Source: an uncultured Bacteroidales bacterium (GTDB taxonomy: Bacteria > Bacteroidota > Bacteroidia > Bacteroidales > F082). Taken from it: 57,824 nucleotides of DNA. The stretch lies in assembly GCA_947305795.1 (NCBI GenBank), contig CAMZEK010000010.1, forward strand, positions 1 to 57,824, given 5' to 3'. How positions within the stretch are numbered: the stretch's first letter is position 1; each line of letters starts with the position of its first letter. The notes under the pieces are model-generated. The model made no database searches. It worked only from the letters and a program-made list of their open reading frames with translations, and was not told the origin of the DNA. The position numbers and the translations under genes are program-made. Shown in pieces: positions 49,608-57,642 of this stretch.

Positions 49608-50354
49608 ATGAAAAAACTAATCCTCATCCGTCACGGAGAAAGTGAATGGAACAAATTGAACCTCTTTACGGGGTGGACCAATGTCGACCTCTCGGAGAAA
49701 GGCGTACAGGAAGCTATTGAAGCGGGTAAAGTACTGAAAGAGAACGGCTACAAGCCCGAGATCTGCTTCACCTCTTACCTCAAACGCGCCATCAAAACCC
49801 TGAACCTCGCTCTTGAGGCCATGGACATGGACTGGCTGCCTGTCTATAAGTCGTGGAGACTCAACGAAAAGTCGTATGGCCAACTGCAAGGCTTGGACAA
49901 AAAGATGACCGCCGAGAAATACGGAGACGAGCAAGTGCGTCTGTGGCGCCGCGCCTTCGATGTGCGCCCACCTGCGCTCGAAATGAACGACCCCAAAAGT
50001 CCCCGCATGGACCCACGCTATGCCGAGCTTACCGATGAGCAAATCCCGCTCACTGAGGCTCTCTGCGACACCATCGAGCGTGTGATGCCTTACTACGAGA
50101 ATAACATCATGAAAGCTTTCGAGACTCACGACCAAGTATTGGTGGTGGCTCATGGCAACAGTTTACGTGGCGTGGTAAAGGTGCTGAAAGGCATGAGCAA
50201 CGACGAAATCATCGCCTTCAACATCCCAACGGGCATCCCGTATGTCTTCGAGTTTGACGACAATATGAAGTTGCAAAAGGACTTCTTCCTTGGAGACCCT
50301 GAAAAGGTGGCCGCACAGATGGCCGCCGTCGCCAACCAAGGCAAGGCAAAATAA
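49608..50354 (+). CDS. gpmA: 2,3-bisphosphoglycerate-dependent phosphoglycerate mutase
   Basis: A 248-residue histidine-phosphatase superfamily enzyme. It has LIRHGESEWN with phospho-acceptor His9, LFTGWTNVDLSEKG, RLNEKSYGQLQGLDK, WRRAFDVRPP, and VVAHGNSLRGVVK carrying the second catalytic His. It interconverts 3- and 2-phosphoglycerate in glycolysis. The ATG at 49608 starts the conserved fold. A palindromic repeat lies between it and the convergent Omp85 gene. Confidence 0.96.
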   Translation: MKKLILIRHGESEWNKLNLFTGWTNVDLSEKGVQEAIEAGKVLKENGYKPEICFTSYLKRAIKTLNLALEAMDMDWLPVYKSWRLNEKSYGQLQGLDKKMTAEKYGDEQVRLWRRAFDVRPPALEMNDPKSPRMDPRYAELTDEQIPLTEALCDTIERVMPYYENNIMKAFETHDQVLVVAHGNSLRGVVKVLKGMSNDEIIAFNIPTGIPYVFEFDDNMKLQKDFFLGDPEKVAAQMAAVANQGKAK

Positions 50355-50375
50355 CCTAAAATATCGGCATTAATG

Positions 50376-50411
50376 ACTGTAGGGCTGTCATATTGTGGCA
50401 GCCCTACAGTG
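50376..50411. repeat. TGTAGGGCTGTC palindrome between convergent genes
   Basis: ACTGTAGGGCTGTCA and TGGCAGCCCTACAGT are near-perfect inverted arms. It is a relative of 15049-15079 and likely a two-way stop hairpin for gpmA and the Omp85 gene. Confidence 0.7.
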
Positions 50412-50412
50412 T

Positions 50413-51759
50413 TTAGAAGACGTAATTGAACCCGACAAACGTCTTCAGCTTCTCGCCGTCACGTTTGTCCAAGGCCTTACCCAAATCAACGGAGACGACA
50501 AGATTGCGGTTCATGATGAGCTTGAGGCCGCAGCCTGCTGCCATGTGTAAACCTTCATTGCCTGCATAACAATCGAAAACAGGCTCATAATTGGGAACAC
50601 CAGTGCCGCCGGCCAGTTTCATCTCTTCCTCGCGGAATGGTTGGGTCACTATGCCTGCGTCAAAGAAAGGATTCAAAGCCACCATCCAGTTCTGGTTGAT
50701 GAACTTGAAGCCCACGATGCGCCAACGCAACTCTATATTGGCAAAGGCGAAGCCTTCACCGATGACACCGTTACGGTTGACACCACGCATGGTCACGCTG
50801 CCGCCTAAGCCTTCCGTGTACATCTTCTGGAAGAACATAGTGTTCAAGTTGTTAATCATATACCAAGGCGTCTTGCCTACGAGGCGGTTCTGTGCACCCA
50901 GACGGTAGGCGAAGGTCAGCTTGTCTTTATATATGGGGATGTATTGTCTCCACAAGAAAGTGTACGACAAGTTGCTGTAGCCTTTGCGGTCGATGAGGTC
51001 GGGGGCGCCTACCAACGTGGCTTCAGCATAGATGCCTTTGGTGGGGTCGCTGTTGTGGTCACGGCTATCGTAGATCATGCCGAGACGGATTTGGGTGGTG
51101 TTACCGCCATGGGCCTCGTCTTCCTTGATAATATTGTTGGCCACATAATTTTCGTACAATGTCACTTGGTCTTCATAACCCTCAAGGTTGATGCGGTTCA
51201 CCTTGGTGTTATAGTAGGCCAAACCTGCCGTCCAGTTGAGGTTGGGCACACCAAAGAAGGGTCGTTGCATGCTACCCACAAAACGGAATTGGTTGCGGTT
51301 AATGAAATGGTAGCCGCTCTTAAGGTCTTCAATGCCTGCATAGGGGTCGAAAGTGCTGGCTTCGAAGCCATTAAAGCCGAAGAACTCGTATTTCTTGGCG
51401 TAGAAATAGGTCACGTCGAAGAAAAGTTTCGTGTCCTTGACAACATAGGGCATATCGCTGTAGAAACGGAACACGCCCGAGCCTTTGGTGTAACGCGAGA
51501 CCTCCACGTTGAACTTGTAATTGTATTTCGGGTAGCGCGAGCCGTCGCCGTAATTGAAGATGTCGCAGCAAACGCCGTATTGGAAGCCCAAGTCGGCATC
51601 GTAGCCCACCACGGGCAGCGGACCGAAGTTCCAGCCTTTCTTGATGATTTCACCTTTTTCGTTGTAGATTTTTTCTTTCTTGGCTTTCTTTGGCTTGTCT
51701 TGTGCGAAACTGCCCACCGCCAATAGCAGGGCCAGCATGAGGAGCAAGGATTTTTTCAT
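50413..51759 (-). CDS. Omp85/BamA-type outer-membrane barrel protein
   Basis: A 448-residue exported protein with a signal peptide of 19 residues (ending SFA). There are no POTRA domains, and the 16-strand-like barrel is typical of the bacterial surface antigen (D15) family. The conserved lid/barrel regions are RLGAQNRLVGKTPWYM, GGSVTMRGVNRNGVIGEGFAFANIELRWRIVGF, and the end ALDKRDGEKLKTFVGFNYVF with a terminal Phe. It may be a small BamA-like or lipase-associated barrel; the substrate is unknown. Own promoter at 51783-51790. Confidence 0.88.
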   Translation of the reverse strand: MKKSLLLMLALLLAVGSFAQDKPKKAKKEKIYNEKGEIIKKGWNFGPLPVVGYDADLGFQYGVCCDIFNYGDGSRYPKYNYKFNVEVSRYTKGSGVFRFYSDMPYVVKDTKLFFDVTYFYAKKYEFFGFNGFEASTFDPYAGIEDLKSGYHFINRNQFRFVGSMQRPFFGVPNLNWTAGLAYYNTKVNRINLEGYEDQVTLYENYVANNIIKEDEAHGGNTTQIRLGMIYDSRDHNSDPTKGIYAEATLVGAPDLIDRKGYSNLSYTFLWRQYIPIYKDKLTFAYRLGAQNRLVGKTPWYMINNLNTMFFQKMYTEGLGGSVTMRGVNRNGVIGEGFAFANIELRWRIVGFKFINQNWMVALNPFFDAGIVTQPFREEEMKLAGGTGVPNYEPVFDCYAGNEGLHMAAGCGLKLIMNRNLVVSVDLGKALDKRDGEKLKTFVGFNYVF

Positions 51760-51782
51760 GGTTAATCAGGTTGAATTTTTGG

Positions 51783-51790
51783 CAAAAATA
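51783..51790 (-). promoter_or_regulatory. Promoter -7 box for the Omp85-type gene
   Basis: TATTTTTG on the minus strand, leader about 20 nt. Divergent from the mntP promoter. Confidence 0.6.
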
Positions 51791-51824
51791 TGGATTTTCT
51801 TCCTTCCTTAGCGAAAAATAGTGT

Positions 51825-51832
51825 TATTTTTG
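51825..51832 (+). promoter_or_regulatory. Promoter -7 box for mntP
   Basis: TATTTTTG, about 15 nt before the ATG at 51853. The leader is too short for a manganese riboswitch. Confidence 0.6.
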
Positions 51833-51852
51833 CGACCATATTATATTAAGGT

Positions 51853-52422
51853 ATGAGTTTCATTGAATTGCTGCTAATTGCCGTTGGACTGTCTATGGAC
51901 GCTTTCTCGGTCTCCATCTGCAAGGGTCTGACCACCAAGCGTTTCTCATGGCGCATGGCGTTGACTTGCGGTCTTTGGTTCGGCTTGTTCCAGATTTTGA
52001 TGCCCATTATTGGCTACTTCTTAGGCGCACAGTTTCAGCATCTTATCGAATCCATCGACCATTGGATTGCTTTCGGGCTTCTTTTCCTGATTGGCGCCAA
52101 CATGATTCGCGAGGCTTTGTCAAAAAAGGAGGAAGACTCGGATAATGGCGCACTTGATGTCAAGACGATGTTCCTCTTGGCCGTCGCCACCAGCATCGAT
52201 GCTTTGGCGGTGGGCGTTTCGTTTGCTTGCATTCAGGTAAAATTGTGGTCGTCGGTGCTCGTCATTGGCATCACTACCTTTCTTTTCTCGGTCTTGGGCG
52301 TGAAAATCGGCAACGTGTTTGGTTCGAAATTCGAGAAATCATCTGAAATTGCTGGAGGTATCATTCTGATTCTCATTGGTTTGAAGATTCTTTTGGAGCA
52401 TCTCGGCGTGATTTCCTTCTAA
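51853..52422 (+). CDS. mntP: Manganese efflux pump MntP
   Basis: A 189-residue protein with six membrane helices in two repeats. The family motifs [13 protein letters not shown] (residues 15-27) and [14 protein letters not shown] carry the membrane Asp residues used for Mn(II) binding; [16 protein letters not shown] closes the fold. It exports excess manganese. No riboswitch is visible upstream, so control is not the yybP-ykoY type. Confidence 0.92.
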   Translation: MSFIELLLIAVGLSMDAFSVSICKGLTTKRFSWRMALTCGLWFGLFQILMPIIGYFLGAQFQHLIESIDHWIAFGLLFLIGANMIREALSKKEEDSDNGALDVKTMFLLAVATSIDALAVGVSFACIQVKLWSSVLVIGITTFLFSVLGVKIGNVFGSKFEKSSEIAGGIILILIGLKILLEHLGVISF

Positions 52423-52473
52423 AGGGATTGAAAAAACTGAATGACAAATTGCACACCATATCAAAAAAATGTG

Positions 52474-52481
52474 TACTTTTG
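52474..52481 (+). promoter_or_regulatory. Promoter -7 box for tRNA-Pro
   Basis: TACTTTTG, within the same TGTACTTTTGCAGC string found before tRNA-Leu. Confidence 0.7.
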
Positions 52482-52496
52482 CAGCGCAATAGGGTT

Positions 52497-52573
52497 CGGG
52501 ATGTAGCGCAGCCCGGTAGCGCGCTTCGTTCGGGACGAAGAGGCCGCAAGTTCGAATCTTGTCATCCCGACCA
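52497..52573 (+). tRNA. tRNA-Pro(CGG)
   Basis: A 77-nt tRNA with acceptor CGGGATG/CATCCCG, discriminator A and encoded CCA. The anticodon stem CTTCG/CGAAG holds loop TTCGGGA, giving anticodon CGG. The T loop is TTCGAAT. Confidence 0.95.
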
Positions 52574-52583
52574 AAAGAAAACA

Positions 52584-52618
52584 GCTTGAGAGTTTCCCCA
52601 AGCTGTTTTTTGTTTTTG
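52584..52618 (+). terminator. Terminator of tRNA-Pro
   Basis: AACAGCTTG and CAAGCTGTT pair around a 10-nt loop, followed by TTTTGTTTTT. Confidence 0.88.
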
Positions 52619-52658
52619 TAGCAACAACTTTTTCAAATATAGCTTGTAATCAAAACGA

Positions 52659-53684
52659 TTAATCTTTTGAAAAAAGTTCGGCATACGCTTTTCTTTCAGG
52701 AGGAATGGGCAGATCGTTTTCAGAAACAACGGTAAAGACGTAAACAAGTTCCTTTTCACTCTTGGTCTCCCTTATGTATTGCCGCTTCAATTTCGGGTTC
52801 ACTCCTGATAGTCCCAAGGTTTCCGACATCTTTCGCTTAAGGGTTTTCTCCGGGGTGTCGCCAAACGCCACATGCCACCAATAACGCTTTGTGGTCTCCC
52901 CATTACCATTCATGACATGCAAGTGCACAACGGGGTGCAGCATCTTGTTTCCTTCGTGCAACTCCATATACATTGCCCGTCCAACGATGTTACCCCGCTC
53001 GTTGACAATGGGCAAGAATTCGATGGGATTCACTTCAGGCTCAAATCGGCGTGGACCTTCCGCTTTGAAGGGCGCAGCAACGACTTCTTTGTCTACAATC
53101 AGCTGTGCCTGTGCCATCGGCTCGGGTTGCTCTTCGATGATTCTTCGGGGTTGTCTTTCTGTTGTTGTCGAGGTCTTAACGGGCTTGTCATGCACAATCT
53201 GGGTAAGTGTCATCGGCTCAAACGAGACTTCCTCCACCTCTATCCGTTCCAAGCCCTTTGAGCCTTTTATGTCGAAAAAGTCTCCCGCCTTCTTTCCCAT
53301 CAACAATTTGGCAATGGGCGAGATGAAGGAGATGAGGCCGTTGTTCACGTTGGCTTCATCCACACCCACAATCCGCACCACACGACCATTGTAGCGCACC
53401 CATGCCCCGAAACTCACCGTGTCCTTGTTGGACTTGGAAAGGTCGACTTCCACGGCGTTATTGATACGGTCAACTAGCAGCTTCATCGTCGCGTTGATGA
53501 AGTTGACCTTAATGTAGTTGTCGCCCGCCTTGCCACGCTCAGCCTCAAGGTTTTTCAGCTCCTCTTTGAGTGCCTCAAGCCCTTCTTTCGTGACATAGTT
53601 CGGCACGCCTTCGGGCAGGTAGGCCCTCATCGGCACCCTTGGAATCTCTTCTTGATCGCCTTCTTTTATGAAGCCCCTACTCAT
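52659..53684 (-). CDS. GreA/GreB-family protein fused to a degenerate Nudix domain
   Basis: A 341-residue two-domain protein. The N-terminal half has the Bacteroidota GreB-like pattern: MSRGFIKEGDQEEIPRVPMR, then PNYVTKEGLEALKEELKNLEAERGK (coiled-coil). The Gre C-terminal domain follows (VSFGAWVRYNGRVVRIVGVDEANVNNGLISFISPIAKLLMGKKAGD, residues about 95-140). After a Pro/Glu/Thr linker (165-225) comes a Nudix-like fold (IEFLPIVNERGNIVGRA...LHPVVHLHVMN...VFTVVSEND). Its Nudix box is reduced to DTPEKTLKRKMSETLGL, without the two catalytic Glu of REUxEE and without the GGH loop. The Gre part may act on RNA polymerase; the Nudix part probably binds rather than hydrolyses. Confidence 0.82.
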   Translation of the reverse strand: MSRGFIKEGDQEEIPRVPMRAYLPEGVPNYVTKEGLEALKEELKNLEAERGKAGDNYIKVNFINATMKLLVDRINNAVEVDLSKSNKDTVSFGAWVRYNGRVVRIVGVDEANVNNGLISFISPIAKLLMGKKAGDFFDIKGSKGLERIEVEEVSFEPMTLTQIVHDKPVKTSTTTERQPRRIIEEQPEPMAQAQLIVDKEVVAAPFKAEGPRRFEPEVNPIEFLPIVNERGNIVGRAMYMELHEGNKMLHPVVHLHVMNGNGETTKRYWWHVAFGDTPEKTLKRKMSETLGLSGVNPKLKRQYIRETKSEKELVYVFTVVSENDLPIPPERKAYAELFSKD

Positions 53685-53738
53685 CAGAGTGTTTTTCTTC
53701 AGTAACAGTATCATTTGGCACGGGACGCGGGATTATTT

Positions 53739-53822
53739 CAGCTGTTAGCTATTAGCAATTAGCTATTAGCTTACTGGCTACCAAGCTAATAGCTAATTGC
53801 TAACGGCTAAAAGCTAACAGCC
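53739..53822. repeat. TTAGC-family hairpin repeat, copy 3
   Basis: The longest copy: left arm CAGCTGTTAGCTATTAGC, right arm GCTAACGGCTAAAAGC then TAACAGC. It lies between the second S46 gene and the Gre-Nudix gene, both minus strand. Confidence 0.8.
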
Positions 53823-53858
53823 ATTGTCTCGCAGTCTCGCGTCCGAAATGTTAGCCTA

Positions 53859-56000
53859 TCATTTTATTACCAGCTCATCAATGATATTCTGACACTTACC
53901 AACTTTCTCGATGCACCAGAGCAGATAGCGGGCATCCATGCAGATGGTGCGCTGCACCTTGTTCTCGAAGCTGAGGTCGCCGCTCATGGCTTCCCAGTTG
54001 CCATCAAAGGCCAGACCGATGAGGTTGCCCTCGCCGTCGATGACGGGACTGCCCGAGTTGCCGCCTGTGATGTCATTGGTAGTGATGAAGTTGACGACCA
54101 ACTCTCCGTTTTCGTTGGCATAACGGCCATAGTCCTTCTTGGCCACAAGGTCGCGTACATCTTTCGGGATGTCAAACTCCCAGTTGCCAGGTACGTACTT
54201 GGCCATCACGCCGTCCATGGTGGTGTAGTAATTGTAGTTGACAGCATCGGCGGCCTTGTATGGCTCCACGGTGCCGTAGGTCAGACGCATAGTGAAATTG
54301 GCATCGGGGTAGAAATTACGGTCGCTCTGCATCTCCATCAGGCCCTTCATGTAGAGGCGTTCGCCTTGGTTACCAAGATTTTGGGCTTCCTCATATCGGG
54401 CATAAAGTGTCTGATACGAGTCGATGATGTTCGTGGCGAGGGCGAAAATCGGGTCTTTATCCAAAGCTTTGGGCTTCTGCATCCATTTTTCCAAACGAGC
54501 CTTGTCAGTGAAGATGGACTTCTCGAAAGCTTTGGCCACGTAAGCAGTGAAGTCGCCGCCATTTTCGTCACCGATGCGGGTGACTTCGCTCGGACGAAGC
54601 TCAGCAGGGATGTTCTTGTAGAACAAAGCCAGCAAAGCAGCGGTCACGTCTTGGTCAAGAGGCATGGAATAGTCCTTGAAAAAAGTCTCCACGCTGGGTT
54701 GCATCTTCTCAGCAGCGGCCTGAATGTCGGCCTTGTCGGCCTTGTTCTCAAACATTTGGTTGATACGCATGAACCTGCGGCTGAAGGCAATGGCCTCACC
54801 ACCGTTCCAACCAGCCTCACGATGATAGACAAAAGACTTCTCAATTTCGTCAAGGATGTCCCATTTCTGCTTGATGCCTTTGAAGATGTCGCCATATTCG
54901 GCCGTGCGCTTCGGGTCGGCTTTCACCCAATTGGTGAAGTCCTCTTCTTGAGCGAGACGACGTTCATAGACGTGGTTGCGCTTGAGCTGTTTCACCTGCC
55001 CGATGTAATATTTCCAGTAGTTCGACACGCTGGCCTGCTTAGAGGCGTACATGATGAACACCTCTTGATCGGCGTCCATGTGCTTACGATAGTTCTCGAG
55101 TTTGGTCGTGCGGCAGTCGATGATGGCAGGGCCTTCCTCCTCAATGACATTCTTCACGGTGTAGGAAGTCGAATAACGGTCAGTCGAACCGGGATAGCCG
55201 AGAATCATGGCATAGTCGCCGGGCTGCACGCCACCTAAATTAATAGGCAGGTACCACTTCGATTTCATCGGGATGTTGTCGGCGGAGTATTCTGCGGGAC
55301 TGCCATCGGGGGCCGTATAAACGCGGAAGATGTTGAAGTCGCCTTTATGGCGCGGCCAAGTCCAATTGTCGGTGTCGGCGCCAAACTTGCCGATGCCCCA
55401 AGGCGGACAGCACACCAAGCGCACGTCCTTGTATTCATCGTACTCGAAGAGGATGTACTGATTGCCGCTGTAGAAAGGCACAATCTCGACACGCACGTTA
55501 CGGTCGCCCTTGCGCTCCTTGGTGAGTTCCTTGCTGTTCTTGGCGATGAGTTCTTCGCGCTCAGCCTCAGCGGTTTGCGTAGTGACACCCTTCAGTACGG
55601 CTTCGGTCACGTCTTCCACCCTATTTAAAAATAGGACGGAGAGACCTGCATTGGGCAGTTCCTCGCCCTTGCTTTTGGCCCAGAAACCATCGGTGAGGTA
55701 GTCGTGCTCAATGGACGAATGTTTCTGCACATAGCTCAAACCACAGTGGTGGTTGGTAAGCAGCAGACCTTCGGGCGAGATGATTTCGCCCGTGCAGCCG
55801 CCACCAAATTGCACGATGGCATCCTTGATGCTCGGCTGATTGAAGCTGAAGATTTGTTCCGCCGTGAGCTTGCAGCCCATGGCTTGCATTTCGGCCAAGT
55901 TCTGGCCATTGAGTGCGTAAGGCAGCCACATGCCTTCATCGGCACGTGCCACTGTCAATGTCAGCATTAATGCTGCAACTAATGAGAATACTTTTTTCAT
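53859..56000 (-). CDS. S46 family dipeptidyl-peptidase, DPP7-like, second paralogue
   Basis: A 713-residue exported S46 peptidase with a signal peptide (residues 1-20, ending ARA) and start DEGMWLP. The triad regions are LTNHHCGLSY (His85), NWTWPRHKGDFNIFRVY (Asp) and GGNSGSP (Ser649). Ser+18 is Gly667 (AFDGNWE), again the DPP7 form. It is only about half identical to the first paralogue by eye, so this is not a recent duplication. The ATG at 56000 gives the clean signal peptide. It lies 16 bp after a small membrane-protein gene, probably one operon. Confidence 0.92.
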   Translation of the reverse strand: MKKVFSLVAALMLTLTVARADEGMWLPYALNGQNLAEMQAMGCKLTAEQIFSFNQPSIKDAIVQFGGGCTGEIISPEGLLLTNHHCGLSYVQKHSSIEHDYLTDGFWAKSKGEELPNAGLSVLFLNRVEDVTEAVLKGVTTQTAEAEREELIAKNSKELTKERKGDRNVRVEIVPFYSGNQYILFEYDEYKDVRLVCCPPWGIGKFGADTDNWTWPRHKGDFNIFRVYTAPDGSPAEYSADNIPMKSKWYLPINLGGVQPGDYAMILGYPGSTDRYSTSYTVKNVIEEEGPAIIDCRTTKLENYRKHMDADQEVFIMYASKQASVSNYWKYYIGQVKQLKRNHVYERRLAQEEDFTNWVKADPKRTAEYGDIFKGIKQKWDILDEIEKSFVYHREAGWNGGEAIAFSRRFMRINQMFENKADKADIQAAAEKMQPSVETFFKDYSMPLDQDVTAALLALFYKNIPAELRPSEVTRIGDENGGDFTAYVAKAFEKSIFTDKARLEKWMQKPKALDKDPIFALATNIIDSYQTLYARYEEAQNLGNQGERLYMKGLMEMQSDRNFYPDANFTMRLTYGTVEPYKAADAVNYNYYTTMDGVMAKYVPGNWEFDIPKDVRDLVAKKDYGRYANENGELVVNFITTNDITGGNSGSPVIDGEGNLIGLAFDGNWEAMSGDLSFENKVQRTICMDARYLLWCIEKVGKCQNIIDELVIK

Positions 56001-56016
56001 TTGATTTATTTTTAAA

Positions 56017-56232
56017 TTATTGATTTTCATCCTTTTTTTTTGGCACTCTCGACCCAAGCACCAGAAACAGTCCGACGATGATTTCGGCTATCGTCACGCC
56101 AAGAACGAGCCATAAAGTATCGCTCCAAGTGCGCTTGCCGAAAACAGCGAAAAGCACCATTGCGACGACCATTCCCGCCCATGCGGCGAGGCCACCTTTT
56201 AGTAAGTTCTTTTGGTCTTTTGAGAGCTTCAT
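56017..56232 (-). CDS. Small two-helix membrane protein
   Basis: A 71-residue protein with two predicted membrane helices (about residues 12-32 and 38-60) and a Lys-rich end (VPKKKDENQ). I do not recognise it. It has its own promoter (TATTTTTG at 56250-56257 minus), and the S46 peptidase follows in the same direction. An upstream extension to 56301 would precede the promoter and is not used. Confidence 0.65.
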   Translation of the reverse strand: MKLSKDQKNLLKGGLAAWAGMVVAMVLFAVFGKRTWSDTLWLVLGVTIAEIIVGLFLVLGSRVPKKKDENQ

Positions 56233-56249
56233 GGTTTTGAAATTTTCCG

Positions 56250-56257
56250 CAAAAATA
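56250..56257 (-). promoter_or_regulatory. Promoter -7 box for the small membrane protein / S46 operon
   Basis: TATTTTTG on the minus strand; leader about 14 nt. Confidence 0.6.
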
Positions 56258-56303
56258 ATAAAAATATACTGCCTACGTTGTTTTTGTACTAATTCCAGCA
56301 ACT

Positions 56304-57545
56304 ATGAACATCAAACAATTTATTTTCAGAACCGTGGCACTCGGATGGTTTTCTCTTGTAGCCACCTTTGCTAGCGCCCAATCAATCGAAAAGTACTATG
56401 AAAAACTATCAGAGTTTAATACACAATACCGAACCTATTACGACAGCGGACAATACGATTTGGCCATACAGCCCTTGACCGATTTGATCCACTATTTGGA
56501 TTCGATAACGGCGTTCAAGGGTCCGGAATACGACGAGTCACGCGAGAAAATCGAACAATCCCTCGCCTATTTCAAAGCCAACACCTATTACAACCTGGCT
56601 TGCAGCTATTCCCTCTCTCACCAAAAGAAAGCCGCAATAGCCGCATTAGAAAACGCCATAGACTTAGGTTATAGGGACTATGCCAACATGAAAAACGACT
56701 CGGACTTTGATTTCATTCGCAACGAAAAGAGATTCAAGGCTTTACTGAAACAGATTGAACAATACGATAACCTGTCTGTTTTAAAGAGTGCGGCTCCTTA
56801 TTCGCATGAAGACACGGACTCTTTGCCTCGGTTTGCATACCAATCAGCAGAAGATGTTTGCCTGAAGCATGTGCGCGAGTTTTTCTCGTTGGATGTGATT
56901 GCAGGCGATGGCGATGAAATCTCCAAAATCCTCAACATACTCCGTTTTGTTCACGATTCCATTCGTCACGATGGCGGCAATTACGCGCTTTGTGAATTTG
57001 ATGCGATCGATATATACAATTACCATAAATCGACAGGCAAAGGCGTGAATTGCAGGCATTTGGCCATCACCTTGAATGAAATGTACTTGTCGATGGGCTT
57101 CCCTTCGCGCTACGTGACTTGCATGCCCAAAGACCCCAACGACCAAGATTGCCACGTGATTAATGCGGTTTGGTCGTCCCAGTTGGAAAAATGGATTTGG
57201 ATTGACCCGACGTTTTATGCCTATGTGACGGACGAAAACGGCAATTTATTGGGTATCAATGAAGTGAGGGAGCGTCTTATCGACGGTCATCCGTTGGTGC
57301 TCAACGAAGACGCCAATTGGAACCACGAGAGCAAACAAACCAAGGAACATTATCTGGAAAACTACATGGCAAAAAACATGTATTATATTGAGTGTGTTAC
57401 AGAAAACCGCTTTAACCCGGAAAGCCGTTACAGGGATACAGGCTCGAAATATGTGAAGTTGGTTCCCTCAGATGTTGAGTCGACCTCCAACGAGCGAAGA
57501 ATCATCACGCACGATGCCGACTATTTCTGGCAGGCACCTGAATAA
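56304..57545 (+). CDS. Secreted transglutaminase-like protein with TPR region
   Basis: A 413-residue exported protein with a signal peptide of 25 residues (ending ASA). Helical TPR-like repeats follow (about 30-155, YYNLACSYSLSHQKKAAIAALENAI). The transglutaminase-core domain has all three catalytic residues: Cys250 in GVNCRHLAITLNEMY, His284 in DCHVINAVW and Asp301 in WIDPTF. Such domains in bacteria are usually peptidases or amidases rather than cross-linking enzymes. Its substrate is not apparent. Convergent with whatever lies beyond the right edge. Confidence 0.85.
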   Translation: MNIKQFIFRTVALGWFSLVATFASAQSIEKYYEKLSEFNTQYRTYYDSGQYDLAIQPLTDLIHYLDSITAFKGPEYDESREKIEQSLAYFKANTYYNLACSYSLSHQKKAAIAALENAIDLGYRDYANMKNDSDFDFIRNEKRFKALLKQIEQYDNLSVLKSAAPYSHEDTDSLPRFAYQSAEDVCLKHVREFFSLDVIAGDGDEISKILNILRFVHDSIRHDGGNYALCEFDAIDIYNYHKSTGKGVNCRHLAITLNEMYLSMGFPSRYVTCMPKDPNDQDCHVINAVWSSQLEKWIWIDPTFYAYVTDENGNLLGINEVRERLIDGHPLVLNEDANWNHESKQTKEHYLENYMAKNMYYIECVTENRFNPESRYRDTGSKYVKLVPSDVESTSNERRIITHDADYFWQAPE

Positions 57546-57574
57546 TCGGTTGCTGAGCCTGCCAAAGCACATAC

Positions 57575-57612
57575 AAAAAACCCCTCCTGATGGGGAAAAA
57601 GGAGGGGAAAAA
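57575..57612 (-). terminator. Terminator for minus-strand transcription from the right edge
   Basis: CCCCTCC and GGAGGGG form the stem. On the minus strand it is followed by TTTTTTG, so it ends a transcript coming from beyond 57620. Confidence 0.8.
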
Positions 57613-57642
57613 CAATATAAAGATTATGAAAAAAATCCGACT

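Noticed and set aside
51760-51852. Manganese riboswitch before mntP
   Set aside because: The predicted leader is only about 15 nt, too short for the structure.
53859-56057. A longer start for the second S46 peptidase
   Set aside because: The extra residues are Lys/Asn-rich and precede a perfect signal peptide; they also overlap the upstream small gene.
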